Of a stretch of DNA of 58,627 bases, positions 44,839 through 52,934 are shown piece after piece. Location of the stretch: the NCBI GenBank assembly GCA_015228815.1, contig JADGCV010000019.1, positions 17,235 through 75,861 on the forward strand, written 5' to 3'. The translations under genes and the position numbers were made by a program. The notes beneath the pieces are model-generated. The model was not told the origin of the DNA. It saw only the letters and a program-made list of their open reading frames with translations, and made no database searches. The first letter of the stretch is position 1. Each line of letters starts with the position of its first letter. This DNA is from Magnetococcales bacterium (GTDB lineage: Bacteria; Pseudomonadota; Magnetococcia; Magnetococcales; UBA8363).

Positions 44839-46548
44839 ATGAAACGCTACCAAACCTGGGGCGGCATCCTGACAGGCCTGGTTCTCCTGGTCATGGCCTA
44901 CCTGACGGTGGCACGACTGCCCCCCCCCCGCATCCAGGAATTTCTTCAGGAACATACCGTGGACCTCCTTCACGCCCACCTGGTCCTGATCCTCTGCGCC
45001 CTTTTGTTCCAGACACAAAGGCATCATGGTTTGGCATTTCCTTCCGGTTGGCGCTGCCCGGCACCATTGCGCTGGCACCTGACCGTCTTCCTGACCGGGG
45101 GAATCCTCCTGACGGCGACACTCGCCCCCCAGACCCATCGTATTTTCTATGATGAAGATATTTATCAGGGAATCGCCATGAACATGGCCTTCGAACACCG
45201 GGCGCAAATGTGCAACGATGGCGTCCACGAATACGGCCTGTTCCATTGCCATCGGGGAGAATACAACAAACAACCCAACGGTTACCCCTTTCTGATCGCC
45301 ACGGTGTTTCGACTGACGGGAATCAACGAAAACGCCACTTTTTTTCTCAACAATGTCTTGTTGGGAGTGGCAATGGCCGTTGTTTTCCTGATCGCCCTCC
45401 ATCTGTTCGGCAATCCCTGGGCCGGTCTCTTCGCCGCCCTGATCACTGCCCTGACGCCACAAAACCTTCACTGGTTCAACACCGCCGCCGCCGAACCCTC
45501 TTCCACCGTCAGCGCAGCCCTTGTCGTCCTTGCCGGACTGCACGCCACCCGGAACAAAGACGAGCCCGCCCTCATTCTCCTCGCGGGACTGACCTCCTTT
45601 TGCCTGAACATCCGTCCGGAAAACGGCCTGATCCTGATCGTGTTGGCGGCTATTTTTCTTGGCCAATGGCCCCAGGCGTTCCGTGAACCACGTTTTTATC
45701 TGTTCGTGTGGCTCGTGGCACTGTTGGCACTGCCGGTTTTCATGCATGCCCTGCTGGTACGAAACAATCCCTGGGGCAGCGACGCCGCCCCCTTCGCCCT
45801 CCATCATTTCATGGACAACCTCAAGGTCAATCTGTCCTATTATTGGGACAATCGCCAGTTTCCCCTGCTGTTCACCCTTCTGGCCATGACCGGATGGCAC
45901 CACCGAAGGCGCCTGGGCGAGCTGGCGCTGCTTTGGCTCTGGTTTTTTCTTTTTTTCGGTATTTTTCTTTTTTTCTATGCCGGTCGCTACGATTACGGGG
46001 CGGACATCCGCTTTTCGCTCCCATCGCACCTGCCCCTGGCCCTTCTGGCGGGAATCGGCGCCGAACGGTTGGGACATGCCCTGGCACGCCGCCTCGGACA
46101 CCCGCCACGATTGGGATATGCCCTCGTCACCCTTGTTCTGATCCTTTCCTTCATCCCCTTTCTGCCCCAGGTGCGCGCCGTCACCAGCGAAGCCTGGGCC
46201 GCCCGCGCCGATCATCGTTTTGCCCGGGAAATGGCCCGGCAAATCCCCGACGACGCCCTCGTCCTGACCCACAATCCCGCCATGTTCCACCTGTGGGGAA
46301 AAAACGCAGCCCAGGTCTCCCTCGCCCTGGAAGATACGGAAGGAACCATCCCCCAGCCATTCCTCCGCGCCGCCAATCACGTCTATTTTCACTATAATTT
46401 CTGGTGCAACGTCGATGACCCGTTACAAAGCGGTTTTTGCACCCGCCTGCTGCAACGGTACCGTCATGAATTGGTCGTGGAATACCAGGAACGAAACAAT
46501 CGTTTCGCTCTGTACCGGATTTTTCCCCGCGAGGACGGAAAACCCTGA
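44839..46548 (+). CDS. GT39/ArnT-like membrane glycosyltransferase
   Basis: 569 residues, about 10-12 helices. The first large periplasmic loop carries FYDEDIY, the acidic motif of GT-C enzymes such as ArnT and protein O-mannosyltransferases, and there is a C-terminal periplasmic domain of about 110 residues. It uses polyprenyl-linked sugars at the periplasmic face. It is the last plus-strand gene of the glycan locus, 18 nt after the carbamoyltransferase. Confidence 0.82.
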   Translation: MKRYQTWGGILTGLVLLVMAYLTVARLPPPRIQEFLQEHTVDLLHAHLVLILCALLFQTQRHHGLAFPSGWRCPAPLRWHLTVFLTGGILLTATLAPQTHRIFYDEDIYQGIAMNMAFEHRAQMCNDGVHEYGLFHCHRGEYNKQPNGYPFLIATVFRLTGINENATFFLNNVLLGVAMAVVFLIALHLFGNPWAGLFAALITALTPQNLHWFNTAAAEPSSTVSAALVVLAGLHATRNKDEPALILLAGLTSFCLNIRPENGLILIVLAAIFLGQWPQAFREPRFYLFVWLVALLALPVFMHALLVRNNPWGSDAAPFALHHFMDNLKVNLSYYWDNRQFPLLFTLLAMTGWHHRRRLGELALLWLWFFLFFGIFLFFYAGRYDYGADIRFSLPSHLPLALLAGIGAERLGHALARRLGHPPRLGYALVTLVLILSFIPFLPQVRAVTSEAWAARADHRFAREMARQIPDDALVLTHNPAMFHLWGKNAAQVSLALEDTEGTIPQPFLRAANHVYFHYNFWCNVDDPLQSGFCTRLLQRYRHELVVEYQERNNRFALYRIFPREDGKP

Positions 46549-46639
46549 ATCGCCCACCAAAAAACCACAAAACAAAGACGTGCCGGTCCAGACACATTAA
46601 AGAATCCACAACAACAAACATTAGTTTTATTTATTTATA

Positions 46640-47773
46640 TTACAAAACAAGAAACTTGGCCTGGGTGGTCAAATTGCGGCACCCTTCCTTTTCGACGACG
46701 ACAACATCCTCGATTCGGACTCCGCCCATATCGGGATAGTAGAGACCCGGTTCGACGGTGATGACGTTTCCCGTGGTCAGGACATGATCCTTGCCACTGA
46801 TGGAGGGAGGTTCATGGATTTCAAGCCCGAGGCCATGACCGGTGCCGTGGAAAAATCCTCCCTGGCGTCCATCGGGGAGAGGACCGGTGGGGAAGCCGGC
46901 GGCGGTGAGGTGTTGGGTGACCGCGGCGTGGACCGCCTTTCCGGAAACGCCGTCCCGGATCAGGGAAAACGCCACCTCCTGTCCCTGAAGAACCGCATCC
47001 CAGGCGCGCTGGACCCGTTCCGGAGGGGAACCACGGCAGACAGTGCGGGTCATGTCGCCCCAGAACCCGGTGGCGCCAATCCGGGGGAACACGTCAAGAA
47101 TGATGGGGGTATGTGCGAAAAGGGGACCATGACCTTCTTCATGGGGGTCGGCCCCCTGAGGACCACCGGCGACGATGGTATGGTTGGGCATGGCCCCTTC
47201 GCGTACAAGGTGGGCATTGATTTCACCACGGACCCGCTCGCTGGTCAGCGGGGCACCCTCAAGATGGAGGGAGGCATCGGGGGCGACGGTGGCGCGGCGG
47301 ATCATGTCGATACCGACGTTCATGCCGCGGGCGGTTATTTCCAGGGCGCCCTGGATATGACCGATCTCTTCCGCGGTCTTGATGGCGCGCTGCGGCCAGA
47401 AAGGGTCGGGAAGGGGGATCAGGTCGATTCCCAATTTCTTGAGTTCGTTGGCGAGACCAAAAGGGAAGGTCGAAGGGACTTCCGCTTCGTGGATGCCCGA
47501 TTGTTTGAGAAAAAACGCCATCAGGTCGATGTCATCCAGAACCCTTTGCGGCAGAATGGCCTTGGCCTGGGTACGAATGTCGGCCCAGTCATGGACATGA
47601 TCGACACGGGCCGTTCGCCGCGCCCGATCGACTTCGAGGGCCGAAGTACACAGATGGGTCGGACCGTTCTCCGGCTCCTGAAGGAAAAGAAACGGATCGG
47701 GGGCGAAAAAACGGGTGGCGTGGAAAAGATTGGCCGATCCCTCGGAAGCGGCATGGATAAGACGCGCTTTCAA
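46640..47773 (-). CDS. M24 metallopeptidase, Xaa-Pro aminopeptidase-like
   Basis: 377 residues. Creatinase-like N-terminal half, then the pita-bread catalytic domain with all five metal ligands: Asp in LDVFPRI, Asp in WGDMTRT, His in GTGHGLGLEIHE, Glu in TVEPGLYY and Glu in VRIEDVVVV. I place the start at TTG 47773, overlapping the elbB TGA (TTGA); the upstream in-frame stretch is basic and unconserved. It cleaves N-terminal residues before proline or acts on proline dipeptides. Confidence 0.88.
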   Translation of the reverse strand: MKARLIHAASEGSANLFHATRFFAPDPFLFLQEPENGPTHLCTSALEVDRARRTARVDHVHDWADIRTQAKAILPQRVLDDIDLMAFFLKQSGIHEAEVPSTFPFGLANELKKLGIDLIPLPDPFWPQRAIKTAEEIGHIQGALEITARGMNVGIDMIRRATVAPDASLHLEGAPLTSERVRGEINAHLVREGAMPNHTIVAGGPQGADPHEEGHGPLFAHTPIILDVFPRIGATGFWGDMTRTVCRGSPPERVQRAWDAVLQGQEVAFSLIRDGVSGKAVHAAVTQHLTAAGFPTGPLPDGRQGGFFHGTGHGLGLEIHEPPSISGKDHVLTTGNVITVEPGLYYPDMGGVRIEDVVVVEKEGCRNLTTQAKFLVL

Positions 47774-48441
47774 GGTCCGACCATTTTGAGGATTTGCGTG
47801 ATCAGTTTTTCGATTCCCTGTCCCGCTTCGCCGATGGAAGAGGCGCACATGTAGGCGGCGGTGGTGACGATGCGGTTGGCGGCGTCGATGACGATTCCGT
47901 CGCAATGGCTGTTCTGATGGGTGTTGCCCATTTGTTCAATGGCTCCGGCGACACCATCGTCATCACCAATGGTCAGGGTGATCCCCTGTCCGGCAAATAC
48001 CTTCGACAGCAGGGCAGGGGCGATGCACAGGGCGCCGATGGGTTTTTTGGCCTGGGCCATTTCATGAAGGAGGCGGGAAACCTCGGGATTGACCGTGGCA
48101 TTGGCGCCGTCAAAAGCGACGGTGGACAGGTTCTTGGCAGCGCCGAACCCTCCCGGAAGGATGATGGCATCCAGATCCTGTCCCTTGACCTCGGCGATGT
48201 CTTGAATCTTGCCGCGGGTGATCCGCGCCGATTCGACGAGAACGTTGCGCGTTTCGCCGGTAACCGCTCCGCTCCGATGGTCGATGACGTGGAATTGGGG
48301 AATGTTCGGGGCCATGGCGATGATTTCAACCCCGGCCTTGTCGAGAAAATAAAGGGTCAGCGTGGCTTCGTGGATTTCGGCGCCATCATAAACGCCGCAA
48401 CCTGACAGAACGACCCCGATTCGTTTTTTTCCCGTAACCAT
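47770..48441 (-). CDS. elbB: ElbB-type DJ-1/PfpI superfamily protein (isoprenoid biosynthesis glyoxalase family)
   Basis: 223 residues. GVVLSGCGVYDGAEIHEA at the start, ILPGGFGAAKNLS, and GALCIAP with the nucleophilic cysteine match ElbB. The E. coli protein is linked genetically to isoprenoid synthesis and shows weak glyoxalase activity. ATG 48441 has a GGGGGG ribosome site and fits the family start; the frame opens at 48474. Translationally coupled to the M24 peptidase gene. Confidence 0.92.
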   Translation of the reverse strand: MVTGKKRIGVVLSGCGVYDGAEIHEATLTLYFLDKAGVEIIAMAPNIPQFHVIDHRSGAVTGETRNVLVESARITRGKIQDIAEVKGQDLDAIILPGGFGAAKNLSTVAFDGANATVNPEVSRLLHEMAQAKKPIGALCIAPALLSKVFAGQGITLTIGDDDGVAGAIEQMGNTHQNSHCDGIVIDAANRIVTTAAYMCASSIGEAGQGIEKLITQILKMVGP

Positions 48442-48504
48442 TCCGTTCCCCCCGTCGTTCGAAGGATCATCCAATCGCCCTTGTCGATACAGCCTGATGG
48501 TTGG

Positions 48505-48672
48505 CTAGAGGTTGGCGTTCGGAACACCAAAGAAATTGCGGAACTTCCGTCCCGTTTTTCTTTTGTTGATCTTGAAATAGTTCTCCATGTATCCGTGGAC
48601 ATGGCCACGTTTGAAGGCGGTAAAAACAACCCACCCCAGGAATCCGAGGGGTATCAGATTGAAAAACTCCAC
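48505..48672 (-). CDS. Small basic membrane protein
   Basis: 55 residues from GTG 48672, with GGGAG 5 nt upstream. One helix (FFNLIPLGFLGWVVFTAF) is followed by a strongly basic tail (FKINKRKTGRKFRNFFG). It lies between mucR and elbB. No family recognised; supported only by frame, ribosome site and composition. Confidence 0.45.
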   Translation of the reverse strand: MEFFNLIPLGFLGWVVFTAFKRGHVHGYMENYFKINKRKTGRKFRNFFGVPNANL

Positions 48673-48779
48673 ATGCGCTCCCCTGTCGTGGTAGGAATGA
48701 AAGCAACGTTTCCTGAAGGCTAAACCGCTTGAGGCTGGAATGCAACCATAACATGTTTGGTCACCCGTCCCTTTCTCCG

Positions 48780-49283
48780 TCACGCTGCTCCCGATGTCTC
48801 TTCCCCGCTTCCGTTTTCCTTCCGTGGCATCGTTCCATGCAGTTTGTCTCCCAATCCCGCCTCGATGGCCAATATCCGCCGCCTTTCGGAATAGGACGGA
48901 GCAACCATGCGAAAATCCTTGGGAAGATTGAACGCCTTGCGATACTCTTCCAACCTGATTTTGTGTGACCGGGTCAAATGCCCCTTGATCGCCTTGCAAC
49001 GTTTGCCGCAAATCAGGCACACGACTTCGTCCCGGGTCACCGCTTCTTCCAGGGGAACTGCCGGCTCCCACACGTCCGTCCTTTCTCCGGAGGACGACTC
49101 CTCCAGGACATCCAAGTGATTGCGTCGCTCCACCCCCGTCGTTTTTCCCGACCCCTCCGACAAATCCTGCAACATGACAAAAACGTTGCGAATCAATCCC
49201 GGCACATCCCGTGCGGCCACTTCATTCTTTTTCAAATAGGCCGTCACTATATCGACTGTTTGTCGCGTCATCTCACTGGACAT
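48780..49283 (-). CDS. MucR/Ros-family zinc-finger transcriptional regulator
   Basis: 167 residues. C-terminal CLICGKRCKAIKGHLTRSH is the single prokaryotic zinc finger of Ros/MucR, followed by YRKAFNLPKDFRMVAP. The N-terminal VDIVTAYLKKNEVAARDVPGLI is the MucR oligomerisation part. The linker of about 40 residues is longer than usual. MucR proteins are mainly known from Alphaproteobacteria and bind AT-rich DNA; the 235-bp AT-rich gap upstream may be an autoregulatory target. ATG 49283 is chosen over 49328. Confidence 0.9.
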   Translation of the reverse strand: MSSEMTRQTVDIVTAYLKKNEVAARDVPGLIRNVFVMLQDLSEGSGKTTGVERRNHLDVLEESSSGERTDVWEPAVPLEEAVTRDEVVCLICGKRCKAIKGHLTRSHKIRLEEYRKAFNLPKDFRMVAPSYSERRRILAIEAGLGDKLHGTMPRKENGSGEETSGAA

Positions 49284-49518
49284 TATCTTTTCCGTCTTTC
49301 GGGCCAACTTGCAATGTAGAAACAGCATTGCTCAATCAGTTTGAATCTGTCAAGTATTTTAATTCAGAACAAAGTAATTATTCATCATTCCCTGGACGAG
49401 GGAACACTTAAATAAACGCCAATGATTCGGAATATCTATCGATTGCCCCCATAATACAGCTTCCACAAGACGTTGCCACATGGCACAACGTTTCAAAAAT
49501 ATTCTCCAGGACACATGA

Positions 49519-50622
49519 TCATGATTCCGCGACCGGGAACATTTCCCACCGTGCCCGATGCCGAAGATAATGATCCGCCAGAACAAGGGCCACCATCGCC
49601 TCCGCCACGGGCACCGCGCGAATGCCCACGCACGGGTCGTGCCGGCCCAAGGTGCGGATCATCTGTTCACGACCCGAAGTATCGACCGAGCGCAGTTGCG
49701 AATGAATCGACGGCGTCGGTTTTACGGCGATGCGGACAACGATCGGTGCTCCACTTGATATTCCTCCAAGAATTCCCCCGGAATGGTTGCTCAAAAACCG
49801 GATACCCAGGGGTGAATCGGGTTCGGGAACCATTTCATCCGCCAGATGCGAACCAAACCCTTCCGCCACCCCGAAGCCAGTCCCGATCTCCACCGCCTTG
49901 ACCGCATTGATCCCCATCAGCGCCGCCGCAAGATCGGCATCCAGCCGGCCATAGACCGGTTCGCCCCAGCCCACGGGGACTCCGGAGGCCTCGACCTCCA
50001 ACATCGCCCCCACCGAATCGCCTTCGCTCCGGCACCGCTCCAGCAACGCCGCAAACCGTTCCACCGCCGCGACATCGGGAGAAAAAAACGGATTTTTTTC
50101 AACCTCCGACCAGTCTTTCCGCGCCGGATCAATCTTTTCGGGTCCCATCCCGATCAGACAACCGCGAATCTCAACCCCCGCCGAACGCAATACCTTCCGC
50201 GCCACCGCCCCACCCGCCACACGCATCGCCGTTTCCCGCGCCGAGGCCCGCCCGCCGCCGCGATAATCACGCAATCCATACTTTTTCCAGTAGGTCCAAT
50301 CGGCGTGTCCCGGACGGAACACATGTTGAATCGCCCCATAATCACGCGATCGCTGATCCTGATTTTCGATCATCAAGCCAATCGGCGTCCCTGTCGTCCT
50401 CCCCTCAAACACTCCAGAGACGATCCGTACCTTGTCCTCTTCCTTGCGTTGCGTCGTGTATCGGCTTTGCCCTGGGCGCCGCCGATCCAGATCATGCTGA
50501 ATCTCCACCACATCGAGTGCCATTCCCGCCGGACAACCATCGACCACCGCCCCAATTTCGGGTCCATGGCTCTCGCCAAAGGTCATCAGGCGAAACAATG
50601 TTCCAAATACATTGGCCGACAT
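49519..50622 (-). CDS. aroC: Chorismate synthase
   Basis: 367 residues. [47 protein letters not shown] and [18 protein letters not shown] are the FMN and substrate motifs. It converts EPSP to chorismate, the last shikimate step. Upstream on the same strand, after about 115 bp, is fabI. Confidence 0.98.
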   Translation of the reverse strand: MSANVFGTLFRLMTFGESHGPEIGAVVDGCPAGMALDVVEIQHDLDRRRPGQSRYTTQRKEEDKVRIVSGVFEGRTTGTPIGLMIENQDQRSRDYGAIQHVFRPGHADWTYWKKYGLRDYRGGGRASARETAMRVAGGAVARKVLRSAGVEIRGCLIGMGPEKIDPARKDWSEVEKNPFFSPDVAAVERFAALLERCRSEGDSVGAMLEVEASGVPVGWGEPVYGRLDADLAAALMGINAVKAVEIGTGFGVAEGFGSHLADEMVPEPDSPLGIRFLSNHSGGILGGISSGAPIVVRIAVKPTPSIHSQLRSVDTSGREQMIRTLGRHDPCVGIRAVPVAEAMVALVLADHYLRHRARWEMFPVAES

Positions 50623-50737
50623 TCCTGTGTTCCCCTCTTACCCTTGCGCCCAACCCATGACCAAACTCCCTATTTTTAACATTATGAATATGTAGTTTAT
50701 CGATAAAAGCCAGGGCGGCATTTCATGAAACAAAACT

Positions 50738-51556
50738 TCACTCCGTATTGGCCGCTCCGAGGGCCTGTTCTTCCTCTTCGGTCACGGCGCGCATGCCGAC
50801 GACATGATAGCCGGCATCGACATGAAGCACTTCGCCGGTGATGCCCCCGGCCAGCCCGGACAGGAGAAACATGGCGGTATCGCCGACCTCCTCCTGGGTG
50901 ATGTTGCGGCGCATGGGGGCGTTGTCACGATTCCAGTTGAGGATTTCCTTGAAATCACCGATTCCGGAGGCGGCAAGGGTTTTTGCCGGTCCCGCCGAAA
51001 TGGCGTTGACCCGAATACCGCGTGGACCAAAATCGACGGCCAAGTAACGGACGCTCGCTTCCAGGGCGGCCTTGGCGACGCCCATGACGTTATAGTGCGG
51101 GACGACCCGTTCCGCCCCAAGATAGGAAAGAGTGACGACGCTGCCGCCGTCATGAAGAAAAGGGGCTGCCCTCTGGCACAAGGCCGTCAGGGAGTAGACC
51201 GAGGTTTCCATGGCCACTCTGAAGCCGTCGCGGGAGGTATTGTAGTATTTTCCGGTCAATTCATTTTTCTTGGCGAAGGCGACCGAATGGACCACAAAAT
51301 CAAGTTTTCCCCAGCGTTCCGCGACTGCTCTGAAAACACCGTCGATCTCCTGGTCATTGTTCAGATCGCACTGGATGACGAAATCGGAATTCACTTGCGC
51401 CGCGAGGGGGAGGACCCGTTTTCGCAGTGCCTCGCCAAGGTAGGTGAATCCCAGCTCCGCCCCTTCACGGTGGCAGGAACGGGCGATTCCCCAGGCAAGG
51501 CTCCGTTCGTTGGCGACTCCGAAGATCAATCCTTTCTTGCCATCCATCCACCGCAT
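50738..51556 (-). CDS. fabI: Enoyl-[acyl-carrier-protein] reductase FabI
   Basis: 272 residues. GLIFGVANERSLAWGIA (NADH-binding), TLSYLGAERVVPHYNVMGVAK with the catalytic Tyr-x6-Lys, and DAGYHVVGM. It performs the last reduction of fatty-acid elongation. ATG 51556 gives the canonical N-terminus. The sequence ahead of it holds a GGTCCAGGGGCC-type palindrome. Confidence 0.96.
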   Translation of the reverse strand: MRWMDGKKGLIFGVANERSLAWGIARSCHREGAELGFTYLGEALRKRVLPLAAQVNSDFVIQCDLNNDQEIDGVFRAVAERWGKLDFVVHSVAFAKKNELTGKYYNTSRDGFRVAMETSVYSLTALCQRAAPFLHDGGSVVTLSYLGAERVVPHYNVMGVAKAALEASVRYLAVDFGPRGIRVNAISAGPAKTLAASGIGDFKEILNWNRDNAPMRRNITQEEVGDTAMFLLSGLAGGITGEVLHVDAGYHVVGMRAVTEEEEQALGAANTE

Positions 51557-51595
51557 AATCGATAACCCTCGTCCGTTATTGCCAATAAAAATTGT

Positions 51596-51620
51596 CGCGG
51601 GTCCAGGGGCCAAGCCCCGG
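51596..51620. repeat. Dispersed GGTCCAGGGG palindrome
   Basis: Single copy of the unit found in triplicate at 38.0 kb, in the gap between the MidA-family gene and fabI. Confidence 0.7.
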
Positions 51621-51682
51621 AAAGCAATGTACGCGACCGATCGACCGTTGAAAAGTGGCGACGATCATTGTGCAGGGACAGA

Positions 51683-52834
51683 TTATAATTCACCCCATCG
51701 ATTGTTCAAGCGGTAGCCAGACAATTCCAGTCGATTCAGCCCTTTCGTCATCGCCAACACCTTGAAACGCTCGCCCATCTCCTCGGGCAGAATCAGGCGC
51801 ATCGCGGTTTGGGAAACTTCGGCGGACAGTCGCATCCCCTCCTTTTTCATGAGGCCCTGCAACCGTTCCAGCAGCCCAAGCCCCAGGAAAAACCATCCCT
51901 GAGTGGTAAACCCGCAAGGTTCCCATCCGCCCTGCGCTCCGGCACGGGCCATGGCGGAAAAATCGACGTGGGTGGTCAGATCCATTTCTCCTGGAAATTT
52001 CAGTGGGTCATCGATCCGGTGATGCCGGTGGTGTCCCACCAGGGTTCCCTGCATCCGTTCCGAATGATAATAATCCCTGGCGGTGTACCCATAATCAATC
52101 ATCAGCAGCATCCCGCGAAGGACCAGCCGGCCCGACTGCCGCATCCATTTCTGCGCCGGATATCCCACTTCGGTACGCATCCCAACAGGAAGATCAAGTC
52201 CGATTCGGGAAAAATGATCGGGTTCGATGCCGCGCCCCAGAGGGATGGAAACAATCGACAGAATCCCCTCCGCGGTCGCTTGGACGCCCCGTTCGACCAG
52301 GCCCGATGGTGTCATTTCAACCCAGCACACCGGAAGGGCGTCGAGAAATTCATTGCCGAGGATGATGCCCTGAATGCCCGTCCCAGCCGCCGCGGCAAGG
52401 GTATCGAACCAGGAGCATCGGTTCTGAAAACCTGCGTCGGCCAGTCTTTGCCGTTGAAGATTCCTCAATGGCGCTGCGATTTCGACCAGGCGATAATCGA
52501 GGGATTGGGCAAATTCGGGAAACTTGCGACTGGTGCGCAAGATGTCGGTTGCCAGATGTCCCGTTCCAGGTCCGGCCTCGATCAGGACGAACGGGGCGGG
52601 TCGTTTCATGAGTTCCCATACTTCGATGCACTGAAGCGTCAGCAATTCGCCAAAAAGCGAGGTCATGACTGGCGCCGTGACATAATCTCCTTCCCGACCG
52701 ATTGAAATTTGTTCTTTTTGATAGTAGCCCTGACCTGGATGGTACAAAGCCAGTTCCATGAACCGCTCGCCCGAGACCGTTCCTCCTTGTGCCAGGATTT
52801 CCCGTGCGATCCAGGAAGGGTCATTGTCGATCAT
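51683..52834 (-). CDS. MidA/NDUFAF7-family SAM-dependent methyltransferase
   Basis: 383 residues. YHPGQGYYQKEQISIGREGDYVTAP, the SAM loop IEAGPGTGHLATDIL, GNEFLDALPV and LMIDYG are DUF185/MidA signatures. Eukaryotic NDUFAF7 methylates an arginine of complex I subunit NDUFS2; a similar target in bacteria is possible, and nuo genes lie 3.4 kb away, but this is inference. Confidence 0.93.
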   Translation of the reverse strand: MIDNDPSWIAREILAQGGTVSGERFMELALYHPGQGYYQKEQISIGREGDYVTAPVMTSLFGELLTLQCIEVWELMKRPAPFVLIEAGPGTGHLATDILRTSRKFPEFAQSLDYRLVEIAAPLRNLQRQRLADAGFQNRCSWFDTLAAAAGTGIQGIILGNEFLDALPVCWVEMTPSGLVERGVQATAEGILSIVSIPLGRGIEPDHFSRIGLDLPVGMRTEVGYPAQKWMRQSGRLVLRGMLLMIDYGYTARDYYHSERMQGTLVGHHRHHRIDDPLKFPGEMDLTTHVDFSAMARAGAQGGWEPCGFTTQGWFFLGLGLLERLQGLMKKEGMRLSAEVSQTAMRLILPEEMGERFKVLAMTKGLNRLELSGYRLNNRWGEL

Positions 52835-52934
52835 GAAATCCCTTCAGTCCATCGATCTTGGAATGAAACCGCAACCATTGTGGCACGCGACCACACAACC
52901 ACCTTGTTCCCCTTCCCTTGAATTCATTCTGTGT

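Noticed and set aside
44182-46392. 736-residue minus-strand open frame
   Set aside because: It lies opposite the carbamoyltransferase and GT39-like genes, both clearly recognised; it has no domain and reads as GC-rich antisense.
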